A stretch of 64,000 bases of DNA from the NCBI GenBank assembly GCA_052043515.1, contig JBQEQX010000001.1, positions 806,001-870,000 on the forward strand. The letters are read 5' to 3'. Below the pieces are notes generated by a model that worked only from the letters and a program-made list of their open reading frames with translations, was not told the origin of the DNA and made no database searches. The stretch's first letter is position 1; each line of letters begins with the position of its first letter. Source of the stretch: Ehrlichia sp052043515 (lineage in GTDB: Bacteria > Pseudomonadota > Alphaproteobacteria > Rickettsiales > Anaplasmataceae). Both the position numbers and the translations under genes were made by a program. Positions 9,126-20,270 of this stretch are shown here, piece after piece.

Positions 9126-10448
9126 ATGCTTGGTTGTTATGTAGTAAGGGAAATTTTAAATAGTAAGTTAAAACGTGAGTATGAGTTTGTTGTTGATAAG
9201 ACATATTTTTTAAATCAGTTGGATTCTAGGTTGTCAGAAATTGCTAGAAATGCAAAAGTTCCTGGATTTAGGGTAGGGAAGGCTTCAATTGATTTAGTAA
9301 AAAAGAGAGTACTTAAATGAAGCTGTAAGTAGTGTAGTGAAGAAGACTATTGAGAGTACATCTTCTGAATTTGTGAAAAATAATCAGTTTGGTGAAATAA
9401 TATCATCAAATATTGATATTATCTCTTATCCTAATTATCAATTTTATGGCAGCGATAAAGAAGAAAGTTTAGTATATAAACTTAGTTTTGAAATCATGCC
9501 TGAGGCTCCATTAGTGCATGTCGATAATATAGTTTTAAGCGATATTGAAGTCGATATTCAAGAGCATGATATAAATGATTTTATAGAAAATTTGAAGAAA
9601 CAGGGTTCCGATTTTATTGTAACAGATGATCCAGAGTATGTAATTCAAGCAGGAGACAAAGTAGTTGTCGATTATCAAAACAAAGTGAAAGGCAAGATCT
9701 TAAAGGGTGGAGATGCTAAGGATTTTACTTTGGTTGTTGGTAAATATGCGACTATAAAGGCGTTTGAAGATCAATTGATAGGCATGAAAGTTGGAGAAGC
9801 TAAAAGTTTCCCTCTGACGTTTCCTGATGATTATAGTATTATTTATCTTGCTGGAAAGACTACAGATATGTCGGTTGTGGTTAAGAGTATATTTGCTGCT
9901 AAAGCTATTGAAGATAATGAAAGTGTAACAAGGTGTTATGGATTTAAAAGTCTAGAGGAGTTAGAGGATTTTGCTAGAAAAAAATAAAGCAAAAGTTTGA
10001 TCAAATGAGCTTTACTATAGTTAAGAAAGAATTGTTTGATTATATGGATGAAAATTACTCTATGGATGTTCCAGAATGTGTTGTTGCTCAGGAAATTAAT
10101 AAAATAAACCAAGAAATAAGTAGTATTGGGGAAGATGTGCAAATTGATGTAGAAAAAGAAGCAGTTAGGCGTGTAAAGCTTGGAATGTTGTTAATGAAAA
10201 TCTCTAATCAGAATAGGGTTGTCATTAAAGAGTCTGATGTTTTTAATTTTATACAAAGCAATTATACTGATTATGGAGTAAATTTAAGTGATGTGTTGAA
10301 AATGATCAGATCTAGTAAGAATTTTGCAAACTATATTAATGGGAAAGTACTTGAAGATAAAGTTATTAATTATATAATGAGGCTAGTCAAGAAAGACAAG
10401 AAGGTGATGACTACTAGAGACATAAACCTTATGTTTGAGAATATATAG
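9126..10448 (+). CDS. tig: Trigger factor (two frame breaks)
   Basis: Trigger factor is the ribosome-bound chaperone and peptidyl-prolyl isomerase that meets nascent chains at the exit tunnel. Visible are the ribosome-docking segment NAKVPGFRVGKA (signature GFRxGK), the FKBP-like domain (AGDKVVVDY, then FEDQLIGMKVGEAKSFPLTF) and a helical C-terminal arm. Three frames (to 9320, 9337-9987 and 10005-10448) join by removing one A at 9299-9304 and adding one A at 9978-9984, giving about 440 residues, the normal size. The start is the ATG at 9126, with GGAAGGG about 10 bases upstream. It leads the tig-clpP-clpX-lon run. Confidence 0.93.
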
Positions 10449-10509
10449 TTGTACAATTTATGTAACTAGTGTTAATTAGATGGTGTTTAGTGGTTATTGG
10501 GAGGATTAT

Positions 10510-11110
10510 ATGACCTTGGTGCCTATGGTGGTTGAACAAACTAGTCGTGGTGAGCGTGCGTACGATATATATTCGCGGTTGTTGAAAGAAAGGATAATTT
10601 TCATAACTGGGCCGGTAGAAGATCATATGGCGAGTTTAGTAGTTGCGCAGCTTATATTTTTGGAATCAGAAAATCCAGAGAAGGATATAGCCATGTATAT
10701 TAATTCTCCAGGAGGTGTTGTTACTGCAGGTTTATCAATATATGATACTATGCAATATATAAAACCCAAGGTTTCTACATTGTGTTTAGGGCAAGCTGCT
10801 TCTATGGGATCACTTTTATTGGCTGCTGGGGGAGCCTGGTATGCGTTATGCACTTCCTAATTCTAGAATTATGATACACCAACCTTCAGGTGGTTTTCAA
10901 GGACAGGCAACTGATATAGAGATACACGCTAAGGAAATTTTAGATATTAAAAGTAGACTTAATGATATTTATGTAAAACACACTGGGAGGGATTTGTCAG
11001 AAGTTGTTGCAAATATGGAACGGGATAATTTTATGAGGGCTGAAAAAGCTAAGGATTTTGGCATCATTGATAAAGTTATTGAAAGACGTCTCGATATTGT
11101 GGTAGGGTAA
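10510..11110 (+). CDS. clpP: ATP-dependent Clp protease proteolytic subunit (one frame break)
   Basis: ClpP is the serine peptidase barrel that degrades substrates unfolded by ClpX. It begins MTLVPMVVEQTSRGERAYDI, as ClpPs do, with GGGAGG six bases ahead of the ATG at 10510. The catalytic serine is in GQAASMGSLLLAAG, the histidine in MIHQPSGGFQGQA, and the aspartate follows near RDLSEV. The frame breaks at a five-G run (10828-10832); four G restores AAGEPGMRYALP and a 199-residue protein. clpX follows 16 bp later. A truncated ClpP would lack the catalytic histidine, so a sequence error is the better reading. Confidence 0.95.
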
Positions 11111-11126
11111 TTAAGATTGGAGAGAT

Positions 11127-12348
11127 ATGGCGGATAACGATAAGAGTTCTTGTAGCTGTTCTTTCTGTGGAAAGATCCATAGTGAGGTGCGTAAGTTAAT
11201 TGCTGGACCATCAGTTTTTATTTGTAATGAATGTATAGATCTGTGTAGCGGTATATTGCAAGAGGAAAGTAGATCTTACAAGAAAATGGATACTCTTGAT
11301 TTAAAACCGCAAGAGATAAAGAAGGTACTTGACGAATATGTTATAGGTCAGGAACACTCGAAGAAGGTTTTGTCAGTTGCTGTATATAATCACTATAAGC
11401 GTTTATCAAATTCAAGTGTTATTAGCGATGTTGAAATTTCTAAGTCAAATGTCTTATTGATTGGACCTACTGGTTCAGGAAAAACGTTATTAGCGCGAAC
11501 TTTAGCCAGGGTTTTACAAGTACCGTTCGCTATGGCCGATGCTACTACTTTGACGGAAGCTGGGTATGTAGGTGAGGATGTCGAAAATATATTGTTAAAG
11601 TTGTTGCAGGCTGCTAATTTTAATGTAGATGCTGCGCAGCGTGGTATAATTTACATTGATGAAGTAGATAAAATATCTAGAAAATCCGAAAATACTTCTA
11701 TTACTCGTGATGTGTCTGGTGAAGGTGTGCAGCAAGCTTTACTAAAAGTGATTGAAGGCACAGTCTCTTCTGTGCCACCTCAAGGTGGTAGGAAACATCC
11801 GCATCAAGAGTTTATACAAATAAATACTGATAATATTTTATTTATATTTGGTGGTGCATTTGATGGATTAGATAAGATCATAGAATCACGTCATAGAGGA
11901 AGTAGTATGGGATTTGAAGCAAATGTGCAGAAGTTATCAAAGGATAAAGATATTTTTTGTTATACTGAACCGGAAGATTTAGTTAAGTTTGGATTAATTC
12001 CAGAATTTGTAGGTAGGATACCTGTCATTACGTCTCTAGGTGAACTAGATGAGGATACTTTATGTCGTATTCTGGTTGAGCCAAAGAATTCTTTAGTGAA
12101 GCAATATCAGAAACTTTTTGAAATGGATAATATTAGTCTTCAATTTGATGATAGCGCATTATCAGTCATTGCAAAAAAGGCTGTTGTAAGGAAAACTGGT
12201 GCTAGGGGGATTGCGTGCTATTTTAGAAGCTTTGTTGCTTGATTTGATGTTTGAAAGTCCAGGAAGTTCTAACTCAAATCAAGTGGTGATTAGTAAGGAA
12301 ATGGTTGAAGAGTTAATGGTAAGTTCGCAGTTGTTTTTAAAACATTAA
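11127..12348 (+). CDS. clpX: Clp protease ATP-binding subunit ClpX (one frame break)
   Basis: ClpX is the AAA+ unfoldase feeding ClpP. It has an N-terminal zinc-binding domain (CSFCGK ... CNECIDLC, residues about 10-40), Walker A GPTGSGKT, the pore loop GYVGEDV, Walker B IIYIDEVDKI and the RKH loop GGRKHPHQEF. The frame shown stops at 12242 inside the C-terminal domain. Removing one G from the run at 12205-12209 restores ARGLRAILEALLLDLMF and extends the gene to the TAA at 12346, for about 406 residues. lon begins 12 bp later, completing a protease operon. Confidence 0.95.
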
Positions 12349-12359
12349 AGGTGTATTAT

Positions 12360-14768
12360 ATGAAAAATAAAACTTTACTACCAGTACTTACTTTACGTGA
12401 TGCTATAGTGTTTCCTCAGGTAGTAATCCCTTTGTTTGTCGGAAGAGAGAGATCTATTAATGCTTTAGAATATGCTTCTCAGCATAACAATTACAAAATT
12501 TTGTTATTAACTCAGGTTGATGGATCTGTTGATAATCCTGGGTCTGATGATTTGTATAAAGTTGGCACGGTAGCAGATATTGTTCAATTGTTGAAGCTAC
12601 CTGATGGTGCTGTAAAGATTCTTATTAAAGGGGAAAGTAGAGCTAAGGTATTAGAAGTTATTGAAGATAGTATGTTTTTTAAAGCAAGGGTATCAATTGT
12701 ATATGAAAATGCGGCTTTGGAAATTGATGATAAACTTGAAGCACTAAAAAGATCAGTATTAAGTGAATTTGATAATTGGAATAAGTTAAGTAGGAAAATA
12801 CAGGCAGAAGCTGTGGCATCAATTTATGATATGAAGGAGTTGAGTAGTCTGGCAGATATTATAGCATCACATTTAAGTATCAAAGTCTCTGATAAGCAAG
12901 TGATTCTTGAAACTTTTAATGTTACTAAAAGGTTAGAAAAGATATATGATTTTTTAAAATTAGAAATCAGTGTTCTGAATGTTCAAAAAAAGATTCGTAA
13001 TCGTGTAAAATCTCAAATTGAAACAACTCAAAGAGTTTATTATCTAAATGAACAATTAAAGGCTATACAGAAAGAATTAGAGGAAACAGATAATTCTAAT
13101 ATTGATATAGATTCTGCTGCTGAGTTTGAGAAAAAGATAAATACGACCCCGCTATCTCATGAAGCTAAAGAGCGTCTTATGACTGATTTAAGGAGGTATA
13201 AAAAGATGAATTTTATGTCTCCAGAGGCTAATATAATATCTAGTTATTTGCATTGGGTTCTTGACTTGCCATGGGGAAAGTATTCAGATTCAAAGATTAG
13301 TATAAATAATGCCATAAAAATCTTAAATAATAATCATTATGGAATGGATAAAATAAAAGAAAGAGTTTTAGAATTTTTAGCGGTTTTAAAACGTCTTAAA
13401 AAACCAAAGGGTCCAATATTATGTTTAGTGGGTCCTCCTGGTGTAGGGAAAACTTCTTTAGCCAGATCAATTGCCGAGGCTACAGGCAGAAATTTTGTAC
13501 GTATGTCTTTAGGTGGCGTACACGATGAGTCAGAAATAAGAGGGCATCGCAGGACCTATGTAGGTGCTATGCCAGGCAAGATCATTAAACAAATAAAAAA
13601 GGCAAAGACATGTAATCCTTTGTTTCTTTTAGATGAGATAGATAAGATAGGTTCTGATTTTCGTGGAGATCCCACGGCTGCATTGCTTGAGGTATTAGAT
13701 CCAGATCACAATAAACATTTTGTAGATCATTACATAGAGGTAGAGTTTGACCTTTCAAATGTTATGTTTATTGCAACTGCAAATACTTTGAATTTAAGTA
13801 AGCCATTAATTGATCGGATGGAAGTGATCAATATATCTGGGTATACAGAAAATGAAAAATTAGAAATAGCTAAAACTCATTTGATTCCAAAATTGTATAG
13901 AGATCACGGATTACAAGAGAAGGAGTGGAAAATCTCTGATGATGCAATATACCATTTGATTAGGTTCTATACCAGGGAGAGTGGTGTTCGAAGTTTTAAA
14001 AGAGAAATTGCTCATCTTATGAGAAGGGCAGTAAAAGAGATATTAGTTAATAGGGAGGTAAAGTCTGTCCATATAGATGCGGATAATGTTGAAAAATATG
14101 CAGGAATAAGAAAATTTGCTTTTAGCGTGATAGAAAAAGAGGATCTGGTAGGTATGGTAACAGGGTTAGCCTATACTGATTCAGGCGGAGATATATTAGC
14201 TATAGAGTCAGTGTTAATACCTGGTAAAGGTGAAGTTAAATACACTGGGAAGCTAGGTGAAATAATGCAAGAATCTGTTAAGGCAGCATACAGTTATATA
14301 CGTTCTAGGTGTTTACATTTCGGCATAAATCCCAAAAAATTTACAGAAAATGATATACATGTACATGTGCCTGAAGGTGCAGTTCCAAAAGATGGACCAT
14401 CTGCGGGAGTAGCTATGTGTACTTCGATTGTGTCATTAATGACTAATATTCCAGTCAAGAAAACTGTTGCTATGACTGGGGAGGTGACTTTAAGAGGTAG
14501 GGTACTTGCCATTGGTGGTTTGCGTGAAAAGTTGTTAGCTGCACTGCGGAGTGGAATAAAGACAGTAATATTACCATCTAGAAATGAGAAGGATGTCGTA
14601 GAAATTCCAGATAATATCAAAGAGGGACTGGAGTTAATTTTTGTTTCTAATGTTGACGAGGTAATTAGTCATGCATTAATTCGGCAAGTTGTAGACATTG
14701 TAAAACAAGATCATATTGTGGTGCACGGTATGGCGGAGGTTGACGATTTAGATGCAGTACAACATTGA
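12360..14768 (+). CDS. lon: ATP-dependent protease Lon
   Basis: Lon is a homohexameric AAA+ serine protease that removes damaged and regulatory proteins. The 802-residue frame is intact: an N-terminal LonN domain (LPVLTLRDAIVFPQ), a coiled region, Walker A GPPGVGKTSLARSIA, Walker B LFLLDEIDKIG, and the C-terminal protease domain with catalytic serine in PKDGPSAGVAMC and lysine in GLREKLLAALRSG. I take the ATG at 12360 over the in-frame GTG at 12351; AAAGG lies just upstream. It is unusual here in being a long gene with no frame break. Confidence 0.97.
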   Translation: MKNKTLLPVLTLRDAIVFPQVVIPLFVGRERSINALEYASQHNNYKILLLTQVDGSVDNPGSDDLYKVGTVADIVQLLKLPDGAVKILIKGESRAKVLEVIEDSMFFKARVSIVYENAALEIDDKLEALKRSVLSEFDNWNKLSRKIQAEAVASIYDMKELSSLADIIASHLSIKVSDKQVILETFNVTKRLEKIYDFLKLEISVLNVQKKIRNRVKSQIETTQRVYYLNEQLKAIQKELEETDNSNIDIDSAAEFEKKINTTPLSHEAKERLMTDLRRYKKMNFMSPEANIISSYLHWVLDLPWGKYSDSKISINNAIKILNNNHYGMDKIKERVLEFLAVLKRLKKPKGPILCLVGPPGVGKTSLARSIAEATGRNFVRMSLGGVHDESEIRGHRRTYVGAMPGKIIKQIKKAKTCNPLFLLDEIDKIGSDFRGDPTAALLEVLDPDHNKHFVDHYIEVEFDLSNVMFIATANTLNLSKPLIDRMEVINISGYTENEKLEIAKTHLIPKLYRDHGLQEKEWKISDDAIYHLIRFYTRESGVRSFKREIAHLMRRAVKEILVNREVKSVHIDADNVEKYAGIRKFAFSVIEKEDLVGMVTGLAYTDSGGDILAIESVLIPGKGEVKYTGKLGEIMQESVKAAYSYIRSRCLHFGINPKKFTENDIHVHVPEGAVPKDGPSAGVAMCTSIVSLMTNIPVKKTVAMTGEVTLRGRVLAIGGLREKLLAALRSGIKTVILPSRNEKDVVEIPDNIKEGLELIFVSNVDEVISHALIRQVVDIVKQDHIVVHGMAEVDDLDAVQH

Positions 14769-15350
14769 GGTTTCATAGTTCATGGTTAACAAACTTTAAT
14801 TTGATGTACTTAATTGTGGTACGTCTTTGATCGCGTTGTAGCTCTGAGTGCCTGTTTTTTGTCTGAGGTCTAGTTTCGTGTTTGCTGGTGTGTACATCAT
14901 GTAGAATCTGATTACAATGGGTATCAGTGTACAATTTGAATGTCATGTTGCACAGTTTTTTATCAACTCATTTATGCGATTGGAATTATGTAGTATTTAG
15001 GGATATGTTCACAATATAATAGAGTCTACATGCTTTAAAATGTGCGGAAGTGTTGTTTATTAAGAATCATAAGATATAGAGTAAAGATATGCAGCACTGT
15101 TGTATTTGGTGAATATCTTTCTAGAAAACAAGTGTGTTTAGCTTCTCAATAGTTGGTATTGTGTAACACAGTTGTATGCTAAGTGAATTGATGTGAGTTA
15201 ATTAGGCAACGTGTGTTTTGGTAAGATTGTTCTATATCGGTAATTTGTGTATAACTCTCTATTTTTGTTCTGTGACTATCATTAATTTTTATTGTCAACA
15301 TTTTGTGTATATGGTACAAATTCACATTACTTGTATTTTTAATACATTGC
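14769..15350. other. Intergenic between lon and tRNA-Met
   Basis: About 580 bp of AT-rich sequence with no supported frame. I looked for tmRNA, RNase P RNA and SRP RNA landmarks and saw none. Confidence 0.45.
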
Positions 15351-15424
15351 GGGGCTGTAGCTCAGTGGTGAGAGCGAATCGCTCATAACGATGAGGTCCG
15401 TAGGTTCAAATCCTACCAGCCCTA
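15351..15424 (+). tRNA. tRNA-Met (anticodon CAT, elongator type)
   Basis: The acceptor GGGGCTG pairs with CAGCCCT (one G-U), discriminator A at 15424. The anticodon loop CTCATAA gives CAT. The arm TCG-CTCATAA-CGA followed by GAGGTC is close to elongator tRNA-Met of E. coli; a tRNA-Ile2 (modified CAT) is the alternative and cannot be fully excluded by eye. It lacks the C1-A72 mismatch of initiator tRNA. Confidence 0.85.
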
Positions 15425-16242
15425 CTTTGATGTGTACTTGCTATGTTGGTATTGTTTGTGGGATTGTTGTAATTGGGAAATATGTAGTAAATTGATAAGC
15501 ACAAGTTTGTTCTGGTTAAAGTAAGTGGAGGTCTGCCTTCTATTGTGTATGAAATGCGTCATTTTTGTAATGTGTTTCAGTTGTGTTTATAGTATTCTTA
15601 CCAGAAGAGTTGCATGTTTGGATATAGATGTAACTTTATTGCAAGTGTGCGTTATATCAGTTTTATTTGGGAACTATGAATTTTACTCTGGTAATGATGT
15701 AAAATTTGTTAATTGTGTCATTTGTTTTATGGCGATTGTAATCAAGTTCGAGTATATATTTGATTATAGGGTTCTTCTTTAAGTCTGTGATTCTCACATC
15801 CAGTGGAGAACACATAAGTGTTTCTCTGAAATACAACGGCATTTTTACATTGGAGGAAAGATTGCAAGTTACAGGCTGTTGTTTTTTCCAAAGCACCAAT
15901 GTGTATTTATGATGCAAGTATACAATTTTAATAAATTGCCTAGGTATGTATTATACAAGAGCTGTTTGTCTTACTTTTGGGTATGTAAATATTTTGCCAT
16001 GTCAATATTGTGAAAGTATCGAATTTACAGAGCATCACATGCGTCTCAATTGGTTTGCTTTGTAATATGGTAACAAGTTTACGCAATATCTCTCCCAATT
16101 TTATACGTGGGAAAGGTGTAATCACCTCTATTTCCAGCATAGTATTATTTTATGATTTTATTGTAAAGTAATTTAGTAGTATACTTGCCTTGTTTGTGGA
16201 TTTGATATAAATATGCTTGTATGTAACTGAATAGATCTTTGT
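15425..16242. other. Long intergenic region before fmt
   Basis: About 820 bp. Several 60-86 codon frames on both strands have no recognisable pattern, biased composition or good ribosome site, and I do not accept them. Confidence 0.45.
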
Positions 16243-17154
16243 ATGAAAATAATATTTATGGGTTCTCCGGAGTTCTCTGTATCTGTGTTGTGCTCTATTA
16301 TAGAGAGGAAGAGTCATGAGGTTATTGCTGTATATACAAAGATTCCTAAACCTGCCGGGAGAAGGGGTAATGTGCTTACTAAAACGCCTGTTCACATTGT
16401 TGCAGAGCAAAATAATATAGTAGTCAATACCCCAAAATCTTTAAAACATGATGATGAACAGAAAAGAATTTCGGTATTAAATCCAGATGTCATCGTAGTA
16501 GTTGCATATGGGCTAATTATTCCACGAGAAGTATTATCAATACCCAAGTACGGATGTATAAACATACATCCATCTTTGTTACCGAGGTGGCGTGGGGCAG
16601 CTCCAATACACTATGCGATTTTATCTGGTGATGAAAAAACTGGAGTTACTATTATGCAAATGAATGAATCATGGGACGAAGGAGATATTTTATTACAAAT
16701 GGATATTCCTATTGACGAACAGGACAATATTGATACTTTAAGTAAAAAATTGTCTAAGTCTGGAAGCTCAATGTTGATTGAAGTACTGGATAATATAGAT
16801 AGCTTAGTTCCTATTAAACAGAATAGCGCTGATGCAACGTATACGAATAAGATAGTAGATTTTCATATAGATTTTAACGAGACTGCTGAATATATATGTA
16901 GGCAAATTAGGGCTTTGTATCCTAAGGCTTTCTTCTTCTTTAATGGAAAGAGATTGAGGGTATTGAAAGCTAGTTATTATTCTGATAGCGGTATACAAAA
17001 TTTACAATCTGGGACAATAATTAATTCTAAGATGAATATTAAATGTAAAGATGATGTGTTGGTGCCACTTGTGGTACAAATGGAAGGAAAGAATTCATGT
17101 AATATTGATGATTTTATACGTGGTCATGATGTATTAGGATGTTCTATCGGATAA
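16243..17154 (+). CDS. fmt: Methionyl-tRNA formyltransferase
   Basis: Fmt formylates initiator Met-tRNA using 10-formyl-THF. The intact 303-residue frame starts MKIIFMGSPEFSVSVL and has the formyltransferase signature INIHPSLLPRWRGAAPIHYA (catalytic N-H-D set: N and H here, aspartate in SWDEGDIL). The C-terminal OB-like domain includes ICRQIRALYPKAF. It follows the tRNA-Met gene but is 800 bp away, so it is not obviously co-transcribed. Confidence 0.95.
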   Translation: MKIIFMGSPEFSVSVLCSIIERKSHEVIAVYTKIPKPAGRRGNVLTKTPVHIVAEQNNIVVNTPKSLKHDDEQKRISVLNPDVIVVVAYGLIIPREVLSIPKYGCINIHPSLLPRWRGAAPIHYAILSGDEKTGVTIMQMNESWDEGDILLQMDIPIDEQDNIDTLSKKLSKSGSSMLIEVLDNIDSLVPIKQNSADATYTNKIVDFHIDFNETAEYICRQIRALYPKAFFFFNGKRLRVLKASYYSDSGIQNLQSGTIINSKMNIKCKDDVLVPLVVQMEGKNSCNIDDFIRGHDVLGCSIG

Positions 17155-17703
17155 CGAGAATAGATTGTAATACGTTAGCTATGTCAATAATGTTTATATA
17201 TGTGTTGTGATTGAATGACATAGTTGTATCGCGAAAGAATAAAGCCTGAGTTATTGTAGGCGATAATTATAAGGTTTAATGGATAGGTAGAGGTTGATTG
17301 TATAAATGTGTACGTATATAAGATGGTGTGTTGTTGCACTAATCTATTGTTGATATTGTAATGTCCATGATGTGAAGAAAGTCAGGAAAGGTTTCAGTTG
17401 CTTGCGTGTCGCAGATATATATGGTATGCATTTAAAAGAATTTGATAATTGTGTACTTAAGTAGTGTTCTATTGTGTCGTTATGCAATACTAATGATGAT
17501 TTAACTCTTTGATTTTGTTGTTTTTGCTTAATACTCCATTAAGCAATGTGTTATTGAAAATTGTTTTAATGTTAACGATTTTGTGTCGAGTAATATTTTC
17601 TTTTTATCTTAGTTCTGTAGTTAAGTTTAGTTAATTATGTTCAATTGACAGTGTTGCTTTTATAAAATATATTCAAATATGGATGATGAGAGAGAAATGT
17701 GAT
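17155..17703. other. Intergenic, no gene seen
   Basis: About 550 bp of AT-rich DNA between fmt and trhO. Nothing supported. Confidence 0.45.
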
Positions 17704-18519
17704 ATGAAATACGTTATTTCAACTTTTTATCGTTTTGTACATTTGTCTAATTATTATGACGTTCAGCCTGTATTAAGGGGATTTTGTATAGAACATGGTA
17801 TAAAGGGTACTATAATTCTAGCTGAACAAGGTATTAATGCCACAATATCTGGTAGTCAAAATTCTTTGGATCAATTTTTCTCTTTTCTAGATTTAGATGA
17901 TAGGTTAAGAAACATTAGGGATCATAGAAGTTTTTCTACATATAGTCCTTTTTCTAAAATGAAAGTTAAGTTAAAAAAAGAATTGGTATGTTTAGGTATT
18001 GAAGATTTTGATGATTCTATATGTGGAGAATATGTTAATCCGCAAGATTGGGATGACTTAATTTCTAGGTCTGATGTGTATACTATAGATACCAGGAATA
18101 CTTATGAGATTAATTTTGGTAAATTCAGGAATGCTATAAATCCAGAAACGGATTGTTTTCGTGATTTTCCAAATTGGGCTGTTTCTTGGGCAGCTGATAA
18201 AATAGATCAAGATCCTGTTGTAGCTATGTATTGTACGGGAGGTATTCGATGTGAAAAATCTACAGCCTTTATGAAAGATTTGGGATTTAGCAAAGTATAT
18301 CATTTGAAGGGAGGAATTTTAGAATATTTCAAAAGTACTGGAAATAGGAATAATTTATGGGAGGGCGACTGTTTTACTTTTGATGATAGGATTGTAATTG
18401 ATGATAAGTTAGTCCCTGGTACTGTAAAATGTGTATCGTGTAATGTGTGTGTTACTGCTGAAGAAATGAAATCAGTATCTCGAGGACATGTGGTGTGTTT
18501 TGATTGTAAAGGTGTTTAA
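17704..18519 (+). CDS. trhO: Rhodanese-type tRNA uridine-34 hydroxylase TrhO
   Basis: TrhO (YceA family) makes 5-hydroxyuridine at the tRNA wobble position using O2. The 271 residues begin MKYVISTFYRFVHL. An N-terminal ferredoxin-like domain (GTIILAEQGINATISG) precedes a rhodanese domain with the active-site loop CTGGIRCEKS and VYHLKGGILEYF. A cysteine-rich tail follows (CVSCNVCVTAEEM ... CFDC), probably metal-binding as in relatives. I chose the ATG at 17704 since the family starts at this MKYV. Confidence 0.9.
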   Translation: MKYVISTFYRFVHLSNYYDVQPVLRGFCIEHGIKGTIILAEQGINATISGSQNSLDQFFSFLDLDDRLRNIRDHRSFSTYSPFSKMKVKLKKELVCLGIEDFDDSICGEYVNPQDWDDLISRSDVYTIDTRNTYEINFGKFRNAINPETDCFRDFPNWAVSWAADKIDQDPVVAMYCTGGIRCEKSTAFMKDLGFSKVYHLKGGILEYFKSTGNRNNLWEGDCFTFDDRIVIDDKLVPGTVKCVSCNVCVTAEEMKSVSRGHVVCFDCKGV

Positions 18520-18980
18520 GGTAGTGTAGTTATATAGAGTTGCAATTTCACTACTTCTTGCCAGGCTGTATTTTAGCTGTATGTCTTTAGTTTGAATGTG
18601 AAAAATGGTAAGTCAGTCCTGAGAAAATACGCCGTCTTGATGTAATATTTCGGATGGACATGTACGAAATAATTTCGGTATATTAGAAAGTAAAATGCTG
18701 TTCAAAGTTAAAAATTTTTCTGTTATGTTTTATTATTGAGTTATGTGTTGTAAATACAAGAATAAAGGTTGGTATTTAGATTGTCGGTATACAATTTTTG
18801 GTTTGCAACATAAATATTTAGGATAGTGCACTTTTAACGTTTTTAACCTTGGCTTGTAGAAAAAGGTTGCAAGTCAAGATTTTAGGTTTAGGTTATTTAT
18901 TTTGTAATTTTTGTGTGTGTATACTTAGATAAAGCAGTTTTTCTGCAATGTCTATTTATATTGTCAGGTATATATTTGGT
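18520..18980. other. Intergenic before ppsR
   Basis: About 460 bp. It contains small inverted repeats (CGAAATAATTTCG near 18664, and a G-U tolerant CTTGGCTTG/CAAGTCAAG pair near 18848-18877). Neither has a T tail typical of a terminator. No gene supported. Confidence 0.4.
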
Positions 18981-19802
18981 ATGAGTACTTCTGTTACTTT
19001 AAATCTGCATTTAATTTCTGATTCCACGTGTGAAACTGTTGCTTTAGTTGCTAGATCCGCGCTTGAGCATTTTAAATCTATAGAGGTTAATAAGTTTGTT
19101 TGGTCATTTGTGAGTAATTATGAGCAGATAGATAAGATCATGTTGTCAGTTGAAGGTGATAAGTACAATTTTATCATGTATACAATGTTCGACGACGATC
19201 TAAGAAAATATTTAAAACAAAAGTCTGCTATACAGGGAATACCGTGTATACCTGTACTATCACATATTATTAGGGAAATTTCTTGTTATTTGGACATTAA
19301 AAAGGATCCTTATATTAATACTGGTATTGGATTAGATGATGAATATTTTACACGTATAGATGCAATTAATTATACGATTGCTCATGATGATGGACAGAAT
19401 CTTTGGGACATAGATCAAGCTGATATAATTATTCTAGGTGTCTCTAGAACTTCAAAATCTCCTACTAGTATATATTTAGCTTACCGTGGATATAGAGTGG
19501 TAAATATACCGTTGGTACATTCCATTAATTTGTCTGTAGATTTGTCAAATATGAAAGATAAGCTTATTGTTGGTCTGACTATTGATATTGATAGATTGAT
19601 AGAAATACGAAAAACTAGGCTAGTTTCTATGAAAAATCAAAATAACTACCAATATGTTGATTATGAACATGTGTTAATGGAAATAAAAGAAACAAAAAAA
19701 ATATGCGTCAAGAATGGTTGGCCTATCATAGACGTAACTCAAAAATCTGTTGAAGAAATAGCAGCAACGATTATCCAGTATTTTAATAAAATGCAGCACT
19801 AG
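18981..19802 (+). CDS. ppsR: Pyruvate, phosphate dikinase regulatory protein (PSRP, DUF299)
   Basis: This bifunctional kinase/phosphorylase switches pyruvate phosphate dikinase or PEP synthase off and on. The 273 residues from the ATG at 18981 begin with the family's LHLISDSTCETV and carry the P-loop-like GVSRTSKSPTSIYLAYRG near residues 152-169. The C-terminus VTQKSVEEIAATIIQYF is typical. An upstream in-frame ATG at 18948 would add 11 residues with no family match. The target dikinase gene is not in this window. Confidence 0.9.
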   Translation: MSTSVTLNLHLISDSTCETVALVARSALEHFKSIEVNKFVWSFVSNYEQIDKIMLSVEGDKYNFIMYTMFDDDLRKYLKQKSAIQGIPCIPVLSHIIREISCYLDIKKDPYINTGIGLDDEYFTRIDAINYTIAHDDGQNLWDIDQADIIILGVSRTSKSPTSIYLAYRGYRVVNIPLVHSINLSVDLSNMKDKLIVGLTIDIDRLIEIRKTRLVSMKNQNNYQYVDYEHVLMEIKETKKICVKNGWPIIDVTQKSVEEIAATIIQYFNKMQH

Positions 19803-20270
19803 TAATATTGTATTCTGTAACTGTGTAGAGTATCACAAACACTTTCCGTAACTTTAGTAGTGTACTGGTTCTTGTATGGTATGTTGAAAAAAATATCTAT
19901 TCAATAAATTATGTGATTGTAGTATGTTTGTATAGTAGTATTTATATATCTACTAGGATGTGGTCTCTAGTATGCTTATATAGTATGAGCTCTTTAACAG
20001 TGAAGGTGGCGAGTATCTTTAACTATATGGTGTATGATGAAATTTATGACGCTTATATCGATAAATTGATAGTTACAATAGGTAACGTGTTATTTGTACG
20101 TGTAATTCTGTAATGTTCAATGAGTTGATAAATTTATGTATTAGTATTTTTATTGTGATTATGGTTCAGTATATTTTGCAGTTATGTATTTGTGTGTTGT
20201 TGAACATAGTAAAAACTTGATTACTTTTTGTTGCAGTTGATCCTATCGTGTAATTTGAATTTTTTATTTA
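19803..20270. other. Intergenic, no gene seen
   Basis: About 470 bp. A 66-codon forward frame (19913-20113) has no family resemblance and is not accepted. Confidence 0.4.

Noticed and set aside
9299..12209. Reading tig, clpP and clpX as pseudogenes
   Set aside because: One-base changes at homopolymers restore full-length proteins with all catalytic residues in all three, so loss is implausible.
14294..14620. 108-codon frame antisense to lon
   Set aside because: Shadow of the lon protease domain in another frame.
15351..15424. Calling this tRNA an initiator or Ile2 tRNA
   Set aside because: It lacks the initiator's unpaired first base and GGG/CCC anticodon stem; the arm and variable loop match elongator Met better than Ile2, though Ile2 is not fully excluded.
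15525..16140. Small frames of 66-86 codons in the gap before fmt
   Set aside because: No ribosome site, no recognisable pattern, and Cys/Val/Ile bias as expected from T/G-rich non-coding DNA.
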